64,000 bases of DNA from Acidovorax kalamii (lineage in GTDB: Bacteria; Pseudomonadota; Gammaproteobacteria; Burkholderiales; Burkholderiaceae_C): contig NZ_NOIG01000011.1 of the NCBI RefSeq assembly GCF_002245625.1, forward strand, positions 372,001 through 436,000. The letters run 5' to 3'. Below, piece by piece: positions 30,239-38,990 of this stretch; the first letter of the stretch is position 1, and every line of letters starts with the position of its first letter. The notes beneath the pieces were generated by a model. It ran no database searches. It was not told the origin of the DNA and worked only from the letters and a program-made list of their open reading frames with translations. The translations under genes were made by a program, and so were the position numbers.

Positions 30239-30844
30239 ATGGCAGCCACTCCCTCCCGCAGTAGCAGCGTTCCCACCGGCCCGATGGCATCGCCCCGCAG
30301 GGCTTTCCTGCGTTATGGCGCAGGCCTGACCACCGTGGGGGTGGTGGCGGGGGGCGGCTACTTGCTGTACCGGCCTGCCAACGACCGACAGCTGGTTTTT
30401 GCCACGGTGGCCGATGCCATGCGCGAGGTGGAACGTTTGGCCAGCGCCGCCGTGGGCCCGCTGGCCCCCGCCACGGCCTGGAACTGGTCGCAGACGCTGG
30501 TGCACTGCGCGCAGAGCATCGAGTATTCACTGCAGGGTTTTCCAGCTCCAAAGTCGGCCCTGTTCCAGAACACGCTGGGCGCAGCGGCCTTCACGCTGTT
30601 TTCCCAGCGCGGGCGCATGAGCCACAACCTGGCCGAACCCATTCCCGGCGCCCCTGCGCTGGACGCAACGGCCGACGGTGAGCCAGCCCTGGCCCGCCTG
30701 CGCAAGGCGGCGCAGGACTTTGCCGCCCACACCGGCCCCTTGCAGCCCCACTTTGCCTATGGCGCTCTCACCAAGGCGCAGTACGAGCAGGCGCATGCCA
30801 TGCACCTGGCCAACCACCTGTCGGCGTTTGATGTGGCGGGGTAG
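30239..30844 (+). CDS. DUF1569 (DinB-like) protein with Tat-type signal
   Basis: The 201-residue product starts with a twin-arginine-like signal, RRAFLRYGAGLTTVG (about 20-35), so export in a folded state is possible. The rest matches my memory of the DUF1569 family, a DinB-like four-helix fold: WNWSQTLVHCAQSIEYSLQG, PAPKSALFQNTLG and NLAEPIPGAPALD. Function is unknown. Histidines in LVHCAQ and in HAMHLANHLSAF could bind a metal, as in DinB proteins. A later in-frame ATG (codon 16) is an alternative start just before the twin arginines. The TAG stop overlaps the first bases of a dispersed repeat (copy D). Confidence 0.78.
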   Translation: MAATPSRSSSVPTGPMASPRRAFLRYGAGLTTVGVVAGGGYLLYRPANDRQLVFATVADAMREVERLASAAVGPLAPATAWNWSQTLVHCAQSIEYSLQGFPAPKSALFQNTLGAAAFTLFSQRGRMSHNLAEPIPGAPALDATADGEPALARLRKAAQDFAAHTGPLQPHFAYGALTKAQYEQAHAMHLANHLSAFDVAG

Positions 30845-30909
30845 CTATATTTTTGATAGCTATCAAGGCATGCCAGACAGGCGGAAAGGCCGATTTTCCT
30901 TGTAATTTT
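30844..30909 (+). repeat. Dispersed intergenic repeat, copy D
   Basis: The head GCTAT-ATTTTTG-ATAGC (30844-30860) is part of the longer palindrome TTGATAGCTATCAA. It is followed by GGCATGCCAGACAGGCGG and a tail GGCCGATTTTCCTTGTAAT. It begins inside the stop codon of the DUF1569 gene. Confidence 0.8.
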
Positions 30910-31006
30910 CAGCAGATCACCCATTGCAGGCCCGCAGCCCAGGCGCCTGCAGACCGGTGGGTGCCCGAGGCCCTGGAGGCCGCCTGTGGGGGCCTTTGTG
31001 CAGGGA

Positions 31007-31020
31007 TTGATGCAGGTCAA
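31007..31020. promoter_or_regulatory. FNR/Anr-type box upstream of the exporter operon
   Basis: TTGAT-GCAG-GTCAA matches the FNR/Anr consensus TTGAT-N4-ATCAA at nine of ten conserved positions. It stands 110 bases before the HlyD-like start codon, a typical distance for a class II or nearby activator site. The regulator is not in the window. Oxygen-dependent control of the exporter is an inference. Confidence 0.6.
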
Positions 31021-31130
31021 GAGACCTTTTGGGAGTGCTTGGGGCAGCCCGGGACCAGGGCTACCATCCTTTGACGGGGCTGGCACCGCGCGTAGCGCGG
31101 GTTTGCGCCAGCACCCTGCAAGGATGACCC

Positions 31131-32225
31131 ATGACCAAGCGATGGACGATAGTTGCGGCGCTGGCCGTGGTGCTGGCGGGGAGCGCTGTGCTGCTGCGCT
31201 GGGCGCCTTGGCAGCCCCAGGGCCCCGGGCCTGGTTTTGTCAGCGGCAATGGCCGCATCGAGGCCACCGAGGTGGCCGTGGCCACCAAGCTCGCGGGGCG
31301 GGTGCAGGAGGTGCTGGTGGACGAGGGCGCGTTCGTCTCTGCGGGCCAGCCCGTGGCCCGCATGCAGATCGACAGCCTGCAGGCCCAGCGCGACGAAGCC
31401 GTGGCGCGGCTGCAGCAGGCGCAGCTGGCCATCGACAGCGCACGGGTGCAGGTGGCACAGCGCGAGAGCGACCACCAGGCCGCCCTGGCTGTGGTGGCCC
31501 AGCGTGAGAGCGACCTGGACACCGCCCAGCGGCGCCTGCCGCGCTCTGAGAAGCTGGCGCGCGAGGGCTTCTTTTCCAGCCAGCTGCTGGACGACGACCG
31601 TGCCAAGGTGCACAGCCTGCAGGCGGCATTGACGGCTGCGCGCTCGCAGGCCAAGGCTGCGCAGGCGGGCATTGGCGCCGCGCGCATGCAGGTGACCAGC
31701 GCCGAGGCCAATGTGCGTGCGCTGCAGGCCACGCTGGCGCGCATCGACGTGGAGCTGGCCGACAGCGAACTCAAGGCCCCGCGCGCCGGGCGCGTGCAGT
31801 TCCGCGTGGTGCAGCCGGGCGAGGTGGTGGGTGCGGGTGCGCGCGTGCTGCAGCTGGCCGATTTGACCGATGTGTACATGACCTTCTTCTTGCCCGAGAC
31901 CGTGGCGGGCCGCGTGGCGCTGGGTAGCGAAGTGCGCATCGTGCTCGACGCCGCACCCAGCTTTGTGATTCCCGCAAGCGTCTCGTTTGTGGCCAGCACG
32001 GCGCAGTTCACCCCCAAGACGGTGGAGACCGCCAGTGAGCGGCAAAAGCTCATGTTCCGCGTGCGGGCGCACATTCCCAAGGATCTGCTGGTGCGCCACC
32101 GGGAACAGGTCAAGACCGGCCTGCCTGGCGTGGCCTGGCTGCGCCTCGACCCGAGCGCACCCTGGCCGCAGCAACTGGCGGTCAAAGAAAGCATGCAAAC
32201 AGCAGCCCCCCAGGCGGCACAGTGA
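31131..32225 (+). CDS. HlyD-family periplasmic adaptor subunit of an ABC exporter (YhiI-like)
   Basis: The 364-residue protein has an N-terminal membrane anchor (about 5-23). A biotinyl-lipoyl-like half follows ([20 protein letters not shown]), then a long coiled coil (about 85-200) and a beta-barrel part ([32 protein letters not shown]). This is the layout of membrane-fusion proteins that link inner-membrane exporters to the outer membrane. A Shine-Dalgarno CAAGGA lies seven bases before the ATG. Its end overlaps the GTG start of the RbbA-like gene by four bases (GTGA). The set HlyD-RbbA-YhhJ is known from E. coli (yhiI-rbbA-yhhJ). Confidence 0.9.
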   Translation: MTKRWTIVAALAVVLAGSAVLLRWAPWQPQGPGPGFVSGNGRIEATEVAVATKLAGRVQEVLVDEGAFVSAGQPVARMQIDSLQAQRDEAVARLQQAQLAIDSARVQVAQRESDHQAALAVVAQRESDLDTAQRRLPRSEKLAREGFFSSQLLDDDRAKVHSLQAALTAARSQAKAAQAGIGAARMQVTSAEANVRALQATLARIDVELADSELKAPRAGRVQFRVVQPGEVVGAGARVLQLADLTDVYMTFFLPETVAGRVALGSEVRIVLDAAPSFVIPASVSFVASTAQFTPKTVETASERQKLMFRVRAHIPKDLLVRHREQVKTGLPGVAWLRLDPSAPWPQQLAVKESMQTAAPQAAQ

Positions 32226-34963
32226 CCGCCCCCGTAGTCACCCTCGCAGGCGTCAGCCAGCGCTACCGCCGCACGGTGGCGCTGGAGGGTATCGACCTGC
32301 AGCTGCCCGCTGCGTGCATGGTGGGCCTGATCGGGCCGGACGGGGTGGGCAAGTCCAGCCTGCTGGCGCTGGTGGCCGGAGCACGGGCGGTGCAGCGGGG
32401 GCAGGTGCGGGTGCTGGGCGGCGACATGGCCGACGGCCACCACCGTAACGCAGTTTGCCCGCGCATTGCCTACATGCCGCAGGGCCTGGGCAAGAACCTG
32501 TACCCCACGCTGTCGGTGGAAGAAAACCTGCAGTTCTTCGGCCGCCTGTTTGGCCACGACGCCACCGAGCGCCGCCGCCGCATTGACGATCTGACCCGCA
32601 GCACCGGGCTGCACCCGTTTCTGGCGCGGCCAGCGGGCAAGCTCTCGGGCGGCATGAAGCAGAAGCTGGCCCTGTGCTGCGCACTCATCCACGACCCCGA
32701 CCTGCTCATCCTGGACGAGCCGACCACGGGCGTGGACCCGCTGGCCCGCGCCCAATTCTGGGACCTGATCGCGCGCATCCGCGCAGGCCGCCCGGGCATG
32801 AGCGTGCTGGTGGCCACCGCCTACATGGAGGAGGCGCAGCGCTTTGACTGGCTGGTGGCCATGGATGAAGGCCGCATTCTGGCCGCGGGCACGCCCGCCG
32901 AGCTGATGCAGCGCACCGGCCATTTGAGCCTGGAGGCCGCCTTTGTGGCCCTGCTGCCCGAGGCCAAACGGCGCGGGCACCAGCCCGTGGTGATCACGCC
33001 CTTGCAGACGGAGTCAGCCGCCGAGATCGCCATCGAAGCCCGGGGCCTGACCATGCAGTTTGGCGACTTTGTGGCGGTGGACCATGTGAGCTTTCGCATC
33101 CAGCGCGGCGAGATTTTTGGCTTCCTGGGCAGCAATGGATGCGGCAAGTCCACCACCATGAAGATGCTCACCGGCCTGCTGCCCGCCACCGATGGGCAGG
33201 CCTGGCTGTTTGGCCAGCCGGTGGACCCCAAGGACATGGCCACGCGTCGCCGCGTGGGCTACATGTCGCAGGCGTTTTCGCTGTACAGCGAGCTGTCGGT
33301 GGAGCAGAACCTGGTGCTGCACGCCCGGCTGTTCCATGTGCCCGAGGCCGAGGTACCCCAGCGCGTGTGGACCATGCTGGAGCGCTTTGGCCTGCAGGGT
33401 GCGCGCGGCACGCTGCCCCTGCAGCTGCCGCTGGGCATGCGCCAGCGCCTGTCGCTGGCCGTAGCCATGGTGCACGAGCCCGAGCTGCTGATCCTGGACG
33501 AACCCACCTCGGGCGTGGACCCGATCGCGCGCGACCATTTCTGGCGGCTGATGGTGGAGCTGGCGCGGCGGGACAAGGTCACCATCTTCATTTCCACCCA
33601 CTTCATGAACGAGGCCGAGCGCTGCGACCGCATCTCGCTCATGCACGCAGGCCGGGTGCTGGCCAGTGCGGCACCAGCCGACATCGTGGCCCAGCGCAGC
33701 GCCACCACGCTGGAAGAAGCCTTCATCGGCTACCTGGTGGATGCAGGCGGAGGCGCGTCTGGCCTGCCGAATGCCGAACCGGCCCCGTCGGCCCCGGTGG
33801 ACGCCACCCTGGCCCGCCCGACCTGGGCGCAGCGCCTGCGCCAGAGCCTGGCGCGCATCCACAGCACCCAGTGGCGCGAGGCGCTGGAGCTGCGGCGGGA
33901 CCCGGTGCGTGGCGCGCTGGCGCTGCTGGGCTCGCTGATCCTGATGTTTGTGATGGGCTACGGCATCAGCATGGATGTGGAAAAACTCCGCTTTGCGGTG
34001 CTGGACCGCGACCAGTCGGCCGCCAGCCGCGCCTACACCCTGAACCTGGCGGGCTCGCGCTACTTTGTGGAGCGACCGCCCATCACCAGCCATGCCGAGC
34101 TGGACCAGCGCATGCGCTCGGGCGAAATCTCGCTCGCGCTCGAAATCCCGCCTGGCTTTGCGCGCGACCTGGAGCGCGGCCAGCCGGTGCAGATCGGGGC
34201 CTGGGTGGACGGCGCCATGCCCCAGCGTGCCGAGACGGCCATGGGCTACGCGCTGGGCATGCATCAGGACTGGCTCGCCCAGGCCATCCAGAGCCGCACA
34301 GGCATGGCCCCACACAGCCTGGTGGAGGTAGAAACCCGCTACCGCTACAACCCCGACGTGCGCAGCCTGCCCGCCATGGTGCCCGCAGTCATCCCGCTGC
34401 TGCTGCTCATGCTGCCCGCCATGTTCACCGCCCTGGCCGTGGTGCGCGAGAAGGAGCTGGGCTCCATCATCAACCTGTACGTCACGCCCACCACGCGCAC
34501 CGAGTTCATGCTGGGCAAGCAGCTGCCCTATGTGCTGCTGGCGCTGTTCAACTTTGGGCTGATGTGCCTGGCGGCCGTCACGGTGTTCGGTGTGCCCATG
34601 ACGGGCAGCTTTGGCACGCTGGCGCTGGCGGCGCTCATCTTCAGCTTCTGCTCCACGGGCATGGGCCTGCTGGCGTCCACAGTCACGCGCAGCCAGATTG
34701 CAGCCATGTTTTTTGCCATGGTGGGCACGCTCATCCCGGCCGTGCAGTTTGCGGGCCTGATCAACCCCGTGTCGGCCATGACAGGCTTTGCGCGCTGGGT
34801 GGGCGAGGTTTACCCGGCCAGCCACATGTTCACCATCAGCCGGGGCGTGTTCAACAAGGCCCTCACGCTGCAGGACCTGCAGGCCGAGTTCTGGCCCATG
34901 CTGGTGGCGGTGCCTGTCATCGTCGGCGCTGCGATTGCGCTCCTCAGAAAGCAGGAGAGTTGA
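32222..34963 (+). CDS. rbbA: RbbA-like fusion: two ABC ATPase domains plus ABC-2 permease
   Basis: The 913-residue protein carries two nucleotide-binding domains followed by a permease half. NBD1 (about 4-250) has Walker [10 protein letters not shown] and the signature [12 protein letters not shown]2 (about 270-510) has Walker [10 protein letters not shown], but its signature is reduced to [10 protein letters not shown]. The permease half (about 560-910) has six helices and a large extracytoplasmic loop. E. coli RbbA with this layout was reported as a ribosome-bound ATPase, but the membrane half and its adaptor and permease neighbours fit an exporter. Translation begins at GTG 32222, overlapping the adaptor stop. 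The missing LSGG in NBD2 suggests one degenerate ATP site. Confidence 0.9.
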   Translation: MTAPVVTLAGVSQRYRRTVALEGIDLQLPAACMVGLIGPDGVGKSSLLALVAGARAVQRGQVRVLGGDMADGHHRNAVCPRIAYMPQGLGKNLYPTLSVEENLQFFGRLFGHDATERRRRIDDLTRSTGLHPFLARPAGKLSGGMKQKLALCCALIHDPDLLILDEPTTGVDPLARAQFWDLIARIRAGRPGMSVLVATAYMEEAQRFDWLVAMDEGRILAAGTPAELMQRTGHLSLEAAFVALLPEAKRRGHQPVVITPLQTESAAEIAIEARGLTMQFGDFVAVDHVSFRIQRGEIFGFLGSNGCGKSTTMKMLTGLLPATDGQAWLFGQPVDPKDMATRRRVGYMSQAFSLYSELSVEQNLVLHARLFHVPEAEVPQRVWTMLERFGLQGARGTLPLQLPLGMRQRLSLAVAMVHEPELLILDEPTSGVDPIARDHFWRLMVELARRDKVTIFISTHFMNEAERCDRISLMHAGRVLASAAPADIVAQRSATTLEEAFIGYLVDAGGGASGLPNAEPAPSAPVDATLARPTWAQRLRQSLARIHSTQWREALELRRDPVRGALALLGSLILMFVMGYGISMDVEKLRFAVLDRDQSAASRAYTLNLAGSRYFVERPPITSHAELDQRMRSGEISLALEIPPGFARDLERGQPVQIGAWVDGAMPQRAETAMGYALGMHQDWLAQAIQSRTGMAPHSLVEVETRYRYNPDVRSLPAMVPAVIPLLLLMLPAMFTALAVVREKELGSIINLYVTPTTRTEFMLGKQLPYVLLALFNFGLMCLAAVTVFGVPMTGSFGTLALAALIFSFCSTGMGLLASTVTRSQIAAMFFAMVGTLIPAVQFAGLINPVSAMTGFARWVGEVYPASHMFTISRGVFNKALTLQDLQAEFWPMLVAVPVIVGAAIALLRKQES

Positions 34964-35071
34964 GTGACGCACAACCTTGCAATGGCTGTTTTCGAGCCTC
35001 CGTCCGCGGAAACCGGCGCGGCACAGGCCAGTGGCTGCCGCGCAAGGGCCGCCCCGCCGCGCTGGCAGCGT

Positions 35072-35127
35072 CCCCCTTCCCGCGCACAGCGCGAGAGAAG
35101 GGGGAAGGCGCGCAGCGCCACAGGGGG
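35072..35127 (-). repeat. Second intergenic repeat family, copy 2 (inverted)
   Basis: The core GGGGGAAGGCGCGCAGCG-CCACAGGGGG (35100-35127) is the reverse complement, with one mismatch, of the 28-base core at 14265-14292. The left arm CCCCCTTCCCGCGC with a GCGCGAGAGAAGGGGG partner (35072-35104) forms a hairpin. The element ends exactly at the yhhJ start region and supplies the AGGGGG that may act as its Shine-Dalgarno. Confidence 0.75.
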
Positions 35128-35133
35128 ATGGAC

Positions 35134-36258
35134 ATGATTCAGTGGTCGAACATCTTTCGGTTGGGCATCAAGGAGCTGTGGAGCCTGTGGCGCGACCCGG
35201 CCATGCTGTTCCTCATCGTCTACACCACCACGCTGGCGGTGTATTCCGCTGGCAAGGCGCAGCCTGAGACGCTGTACCACGTGCCCATCGCCATCGTGGA
35301 AGAGGATGGCTCGGCCCTGTCGCAACGCATCGCCAGCGCCTTCTACCCGCCCCAATTCACACGCCCGGCCATGATCGGCATGCACGAGGTAGACCCCGGC
35401 CTGGATGCAGGCCGTTTCACACTGGTGCTGCACCTTCCCGCCCACTTCCAGCGCGACGTGCTGGCGGGCAGGTCCCCCTCGGTGCAGCTGAATGTGGACG
35501 CCACACGCAACGGCCAGGCGTTTGCCGCCAACGGCGCAGTGGCGCAGATCGTGCAGCAGGAGGCCGCCGAGTTTGTGCAGGGCCACCGCAGCGCGCCCAC
35601 CCAGCCGGTGGAGCTGGTGGTGCGCGCGCGCTTCAACCCGGCGCTCAACCCCGCATGGTTCGGCTCGCTCATGGAGCTGATCAACATCGTGACCATGCTC
35701 TCCATCATCCTCACCGGCGCCGCGCTGATCCGCGAGCGCGAGCATGGCACCGTGGAGCATCTGCTGGTGATGCCTGTCACCCCCGGCGAGATCATGCTGG
35801 CCAAGGTCTGGGCCATGGCGCTGGTGGTGCTGGTTGCTACCTGGGTGTCGCTCACGGCGGTGATCCGCTGGGCGATTGGTGTGCCCATCGAGGGCTCGGT
35901 GCCGCTGTTTCTGCTGGGCGCCACGCTGCACCTGTTTGCCACCACGTCCATGGGCATCTTCATGGCCACGGTGGCGCGCAGCATGCCGCAGTTCGGGCTG
36001 CTCATGGTGCTCATCATGATGCCGCTGCAAATGCTGTCTGGCGGCGTGACCCCGCGCGAGAGCATGCCCCTGTGGGTGCAGTACGGCATGGCGCTGGCGC
36101 CCACCACGCACTTCACCGAGCTGGCCCAGGCCATCCTCTACCGGGGCGCAGGCTGGGCGGTGGTGTGGCCGTCGCTGGTGTGGCTGCTGGGCATTGGGGC
36201 GGTGCTGTTCAGCCTGGCGCTGGCGCGGTTTCGCAAGACGATTGCGCGCATGGCATGA
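35134..36258 (+). CDS. yhhJ: ABC-2 type exporter permease, YhhJ-like
   Basis: The 374-residue inner-membrane protein has an N-terminal helix (about 22-40), a large periplasmic loop (about 45-180) and five C-terminal helices of the ABC-2 permease type. It carries the motifs REREHGTVEHLLVMPVTP and LSGGVTPRESMP, as in E. coli YhhJ (also 374 residues). An alternative ATG at 35128 adds two residues. The AGGGGG preceding both belongs to a repeat element and is six bases from 35134. A 170-base gap containing that repeat separates it from rbbA, which is unusual for an otherwise overlapping operon. It probably partners the RbbA-like permease half. Confidence 0.9.
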   Translation: MIQWSNIFRLGIKELWSLWRDPAMLFLIVYTTTLAVYSAGKAQPETLYHVPIAIVEEDGSALSQRIASAFYPPQFTRPAMIGMHEVDPGLDAGRFTLVLHLPAHFQRDVLAGRSPSVQLNVDATRNGQAFAANGAVAQIVQQEAAEFVQGHRSAPTQPVELVVRARFNPALNPAWFGSLMELINIVTMLSIILTGAALIREREHGTVEHLLVMPVTPGEIMLAKVWAMALVVLVATWVSLTAVIRWAIGVPIEGSVPLFLLGATLHLFATTSMGIFMATVARSMPQFGLLMVLIMMPLQMLSGGVTPRESMPLWVQYGMALAPTTHFTELAQAILYRGAGWAVVWPSLVWLLGIGAVLFSLALARFRKTIARMA

Positions 36259-36298
36259 GCGCACCAGTGCTTCCTGTGTCTCACACCGGGCGAGAGTG

Positions 36299-37087
36299 TC
36301 ATGGCTTGGTGTCGAATTCTTTCAGGGGCAGATTGAAGCTGCCCCTTCGGTCTCCGGTGACTGAGAACGCGCGGGTGCTTCCTGACAGGTTTTTGCCACT
36401 GGTCTGGGTAAATACCACGCGGTATTTGCCTTCGTCCACGCGGTCCAGTGTGTAGCCTCCGCGGGGGGACAAGTAGACCTGCCTCAGCGGGGAACAGGGG
36501 TTGGCATCCGCTGCGCACAGGCGCGCCCATAGTCCTTCATCGCCGGGATTGTTTAGCGTGATCAGGGTGTCCCCACCAGCGGCCAGGTAAGGTTGGCCGA
36601 GCAAGCGGCCACTGGATTTGGGCCATTCGCCTCGCCGGTTGTCTGGTGATTTGCCATGAGGGTAGGGCAGGGTGTGCTTGACGACAGGCCCCTTCGATGG
36701 CTGTGCTGAATGCTGCGGAAAGTTGGGCCCCCCATAGCGTTGGGGGGCTCCCCACAGGGCATAGCCCACCAGCACATAAAGCAGCGTGGCCATTGCCAGC
36801 AAAGCCATGGCTCCGTAGCTACTGGTTTTGATCCAGGGCTTGCGTGGGTAGGTGAAGTTATCCAGCAGTCCGCCGACGGCATCTCGGCCGGTGATTGCGC
36901 GCACCAGCCAGAACAATGCGGCGGCACCCCACAGGCCCGCCAGCAGCCAGGGCCTGGCCAACTCGTTGTAGATGCCCATCAAGACGAGCTTGGGCATCAT
37001 GAAAATCAGGTCTGCAAGGCTTGCTTCCGCCCTCGCAGTGGCGCTGAATGTCAGCGCCGCAACGCAGAGGAGGAGTTGTTCGTGCAT
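36299..37087 (-). CDS. Membrane protein of unknown function
   Basis: The 262-residue product begins with a signal-like segment (LLLCVAALTFSATARAEAS). It then has two to three hydrophobic helices (about 43-62 LLAGLWGAAALFWLVRAI and about 90-115). A soluble C-terminal part follows (about 125-262) with GQPYLAAGGDTLITLNNPG, CAADANPCSP, LDRVDEGKYRVVFTQTSGK and VTGDRRGSFNLPL. I do not recognise it. The beta-rich C-terminus with two close cysteines suggests a small extracytoplasmic domain. The ATG at 37087 is preferred to an in-frame TTG at 37102. It is transcribed toward yhhJ and ends 40 bases from it. Nothing nearby explains its role. Confidence 0.7.
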   Translation of the reverse strand: MHEQLLLCVAALTFSATARAEASLADLIFMMPKLVLMGIYNELARPWLLAGLWGAAALFWLVRAITGRDAVGGLLDNFTYPRKPWIKTSSYGAMALLAMATLLYVLVGYALWGAPQRYGGPNFPQHSAQPSKGPVVKHTLPYPHGKSPDNRRGEWPKSSGRLLGQPYLAAGGDTLITLNNPGDEGLWARLCAADANPCSPLRQVYLSPRGGYTLDRVDEGKYRVVFTQTSGKNLSGSTRAFSVTGDRRGSFNLPLKEFDTKP

Positions 37088-37237
37088 GGCGAAAGCGACC
37101 AATGGGTTCAGGCGCTGGGGGGGCGCTGCACGGGATGATCATTGCCCACTGAAGTGTCCCGATGGTAGTCGTCTGGCACGCTGGATCACCCAAGGTCGTG
37201 GCGAACGGCCGTCGAGGCATGCGAACTGTGACAGACC

Positions 37238-38521
37238 TCAAGAGCTGCCCGTTGAAATGAAATTTGTACTGCTTGGCCGCCCCGGCAGGCGCAACTGTGC
37301 CACCGGCGCTGGGCTGCTCGCTACCCGCTGGCCGCGCCGCCACACCCCCAGCCGCGCAGCGCGCAGGCGGATGGCCTCCACCGGGTTGCTCGCGTGCAGC
37401 AACACGAAGTCGGCGTGGCAGCCGGGCGCAATACCGTAGCCCTCCAGCCCCAGCAGGCGCGCGGGGTTCACCGTCACTGCATCAAAACATTGCCGCATGC
37501 CTGCCTGGCTGGTCATCTGCCCCACGTGCAGGCCCATGTGCGCGGCCTCCAGCATGTCGCCGCTGCCGCCGCTGTACCAGGGGTCCAGCACGCAATCGTG
37601 GCCAAACGCCACCGTCAGGCCCGCGGCCATCAGCTCGGGCACACGGGTCATGCCCCTGCGCTTGGGGTAGGTGTCGTGGCGGCCCTGCAGCGTGATGTTG
37701 ATGAGCGGGTTGGCCACCACGCCCAGGTCGGCTTCGGCCATCAGGGGGATGAGCTTGCTCACGTAGTAGTTGTCCATGCTGTGCATGGAGGTGAGGTGCG
37801 AGCCCGTCACGCGGCCGTGCAGGCCCAGGCGCTGGGTTTCGTACGCCAGGGTTTCGACGTGGCGCGAGTGCGGGTCGTCAGATTCGTCGCAGTGCATGTC
37901 CACGCGCTTGCCGCGCTCGGCGGCCAGCTCGCAGAGGATTTTCACGCTTTCGGCCCCCTGGGCCATGGTGCGCTCGAAGTGGGGAATGCCGCCCACCACG
38001 TCCACGCCCATGTCGAGCGCTCGTTTCAGGCTGTCGAGCCCGCCAGGCGCGCGCAGCACACCGTCTTGTGGGAACGCCACCAGTTGCAAATCCAGGTACG
38101 GCGCCACATGCTGCTTCACATCCAGGAGCGCCTGCACCGGCAGCAGGCTGGGGTGGCTGGTGTCCACATGGCTGCGGATGGCCAGCAGCCCGCGCGCTAC
38201 GGCCATGTCGCAGTACTGCAGGGCGCGCTGCACGATGGCGTCGTGTGTCAGCGTGGGCTTGAGTTCGCCCCACAGCGCAATGCCTTCGAGCAGCGTGCCG
38301 CTCTCGTTCACGCGCGGCTGGCCGTAGCTCAGGGTCGAATCCATGTGGAAATGCGCGTCCACAAACGGCGGGCTGACCAGCAGACCATCTGCATCCACCG
38401 TCTCATGCGCGGGGGCTTGCAGACCTTCGGTCACTTCGGTGATGCGGCCGCCCTGCACGGCGATGGACATGTTCTGGCGGCCGTCGGCCAGGGTGGCGTG
38501 GGTGATGAGCAGGTCGAGCAT
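37238..38521 (-). CDS. codA: Cytosine deaminase
   Basis: This amidohydrolase deaminates cytosine to uracil and ammonia in the cytoplasm. The 427-residue protein has the metal and catalytic residues of E. coli CodA at a constant offset of four: HFHMD (H57, H59), Q152 in AFPQDG, HCDE (H210, E213), H242 in SHLTSMHS and D309 in FGHDC. The residue after D309 is Cys (C310) where E. coli has D314, a position known to influence substrate preference. The N- and C-terminal composite-domain strands are present. It lies on the minus strand beside a nucleoside ABC transporter, with a VOC gene between, and its product uracil would be used by Upp at 45 kb. Confidence 0.9.
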   Translation of the reverse strand: MLDLLITHATLADGRQNMSIAVQGGRITEVTEGLQAPAHETVDADGLLVSPPFVDAHFHMDSTLSYGQPRVNESGTLLEGIALWGELKPTLTHDAIVQRALQYCDMAVARGLLAIRSHVDTSHPSLLPVQALLDVKQHVAPYLDLQLVAFPQDGVLRAPGGLDSLKRALDMGVDVVGGIPHFERTMAQGAESVKILCELAAERGKRVDMHCDESDDPHSRHVETLAYETQRLGLHGRVTGSHLTSMHSMDNYYVSKLIPLMAEADLGVVANPLINITLQGRHDTYPKRRGMTRVPELMAAGLTVAFGHDCVLDPWYSGGSGDMLEAAHMGLHVGQMTSQAGMRQCFDAVTVNPARLLGLEGYGIAPGCHADFVLLHASNPVEAIRLRAARLGVWRRGQRVASSPAPVAQLRLPGRPSSTNFISTGSS

Positions 38522-38596
38522 GGTGGGGAGTGTAGATATTCGTCTGGACGTGCAGGCACACTGCGGGGTCTCAATCAGAAAGGGAAAGGGTCATCC

Positions 38597-38956
38597 ATGA
38601 ACGCACATGAAAAGCTGAACTACGTCGAATTTGCCGCGCGCGATTTGCCTGCCACCAAGTCGTTCTTTGAAAAGGCCTTTGCATGGGCCTTTGTGGACTA
38701 TGGCCCCGAATACACGGCCTTCTCTGGCCAGGGGCTGGACGGCGGCTTCTTTCAGGCCAGTCTGTGCTCCACCCCGGCCACTGGCGGCGCCTTGCTGGTG
38801 TTCTACAGCGCAGACCTCGAAGCCACATTGGCCAAAGTGGTACAGGCGGGTGGCCATGTGGTCAAGCCGGTTTTCGACTTTCCGGGTGGGCGACGCTTTC
38901 ACTTCACCGAGCCCAGCGGCAACGAGTTTGCGGTGTGGTCCGACCAGAGGGTGTGA
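38597..38956 (+). CDS. VOC-superfamily (glyoxalase/dioxygenase-like) protein
   Basis: The 119-residue protein has the paired beta-alpha-beta-beta-beta modules of the vicinal-oxygen-chelate fold: YVEFAARDLPATKSFFEKAFAW (about 9-30), GGALLVFYSADLEATLAKV (63-81) and RRFHFTEPSGNEFAVWSD (100-117). The Glu near the C-terminus (EPSGNEFAVW) is the usual metal-ligand position. Substrate is not predictable; such small members are often annotated as bleomycin-resistance or glyoxalase-like. A Shine-Dalgarno AGGGAAAGGG precedes the ATG at 38597. It is the only plus-strand gene in this minus-strand salvage region and is divergent from codA. Confidence 0.85.
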   Translation: MNAHEKLNYVEFAARDLPATKSFFEKAFAWAFVDYGPEYTAFSGQGLDGGFFQASLCSTPATGGALLVFYSADLEATLAKVVQAGGHVVKPVFDFPGGRRFHFTEPSGNEFAVWSDQRV

Positions 38957-38990
38957 ATGAATCGGGCGTGGTGGGCGCATTCGCATCTTC

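Noticed and set aside
28446..30329. 627-codon plus-strand open frame
   Set aside because: It runs in another frame through the end of unknown protein 3 and the diguanylate cyclase, both well supported in their own frame.
33139..35133. Long upstream extension of the yhhJ open frame
   Set aside because: The extension lies inside rbbA in another frame; yhhJ homology begins at about 35134.
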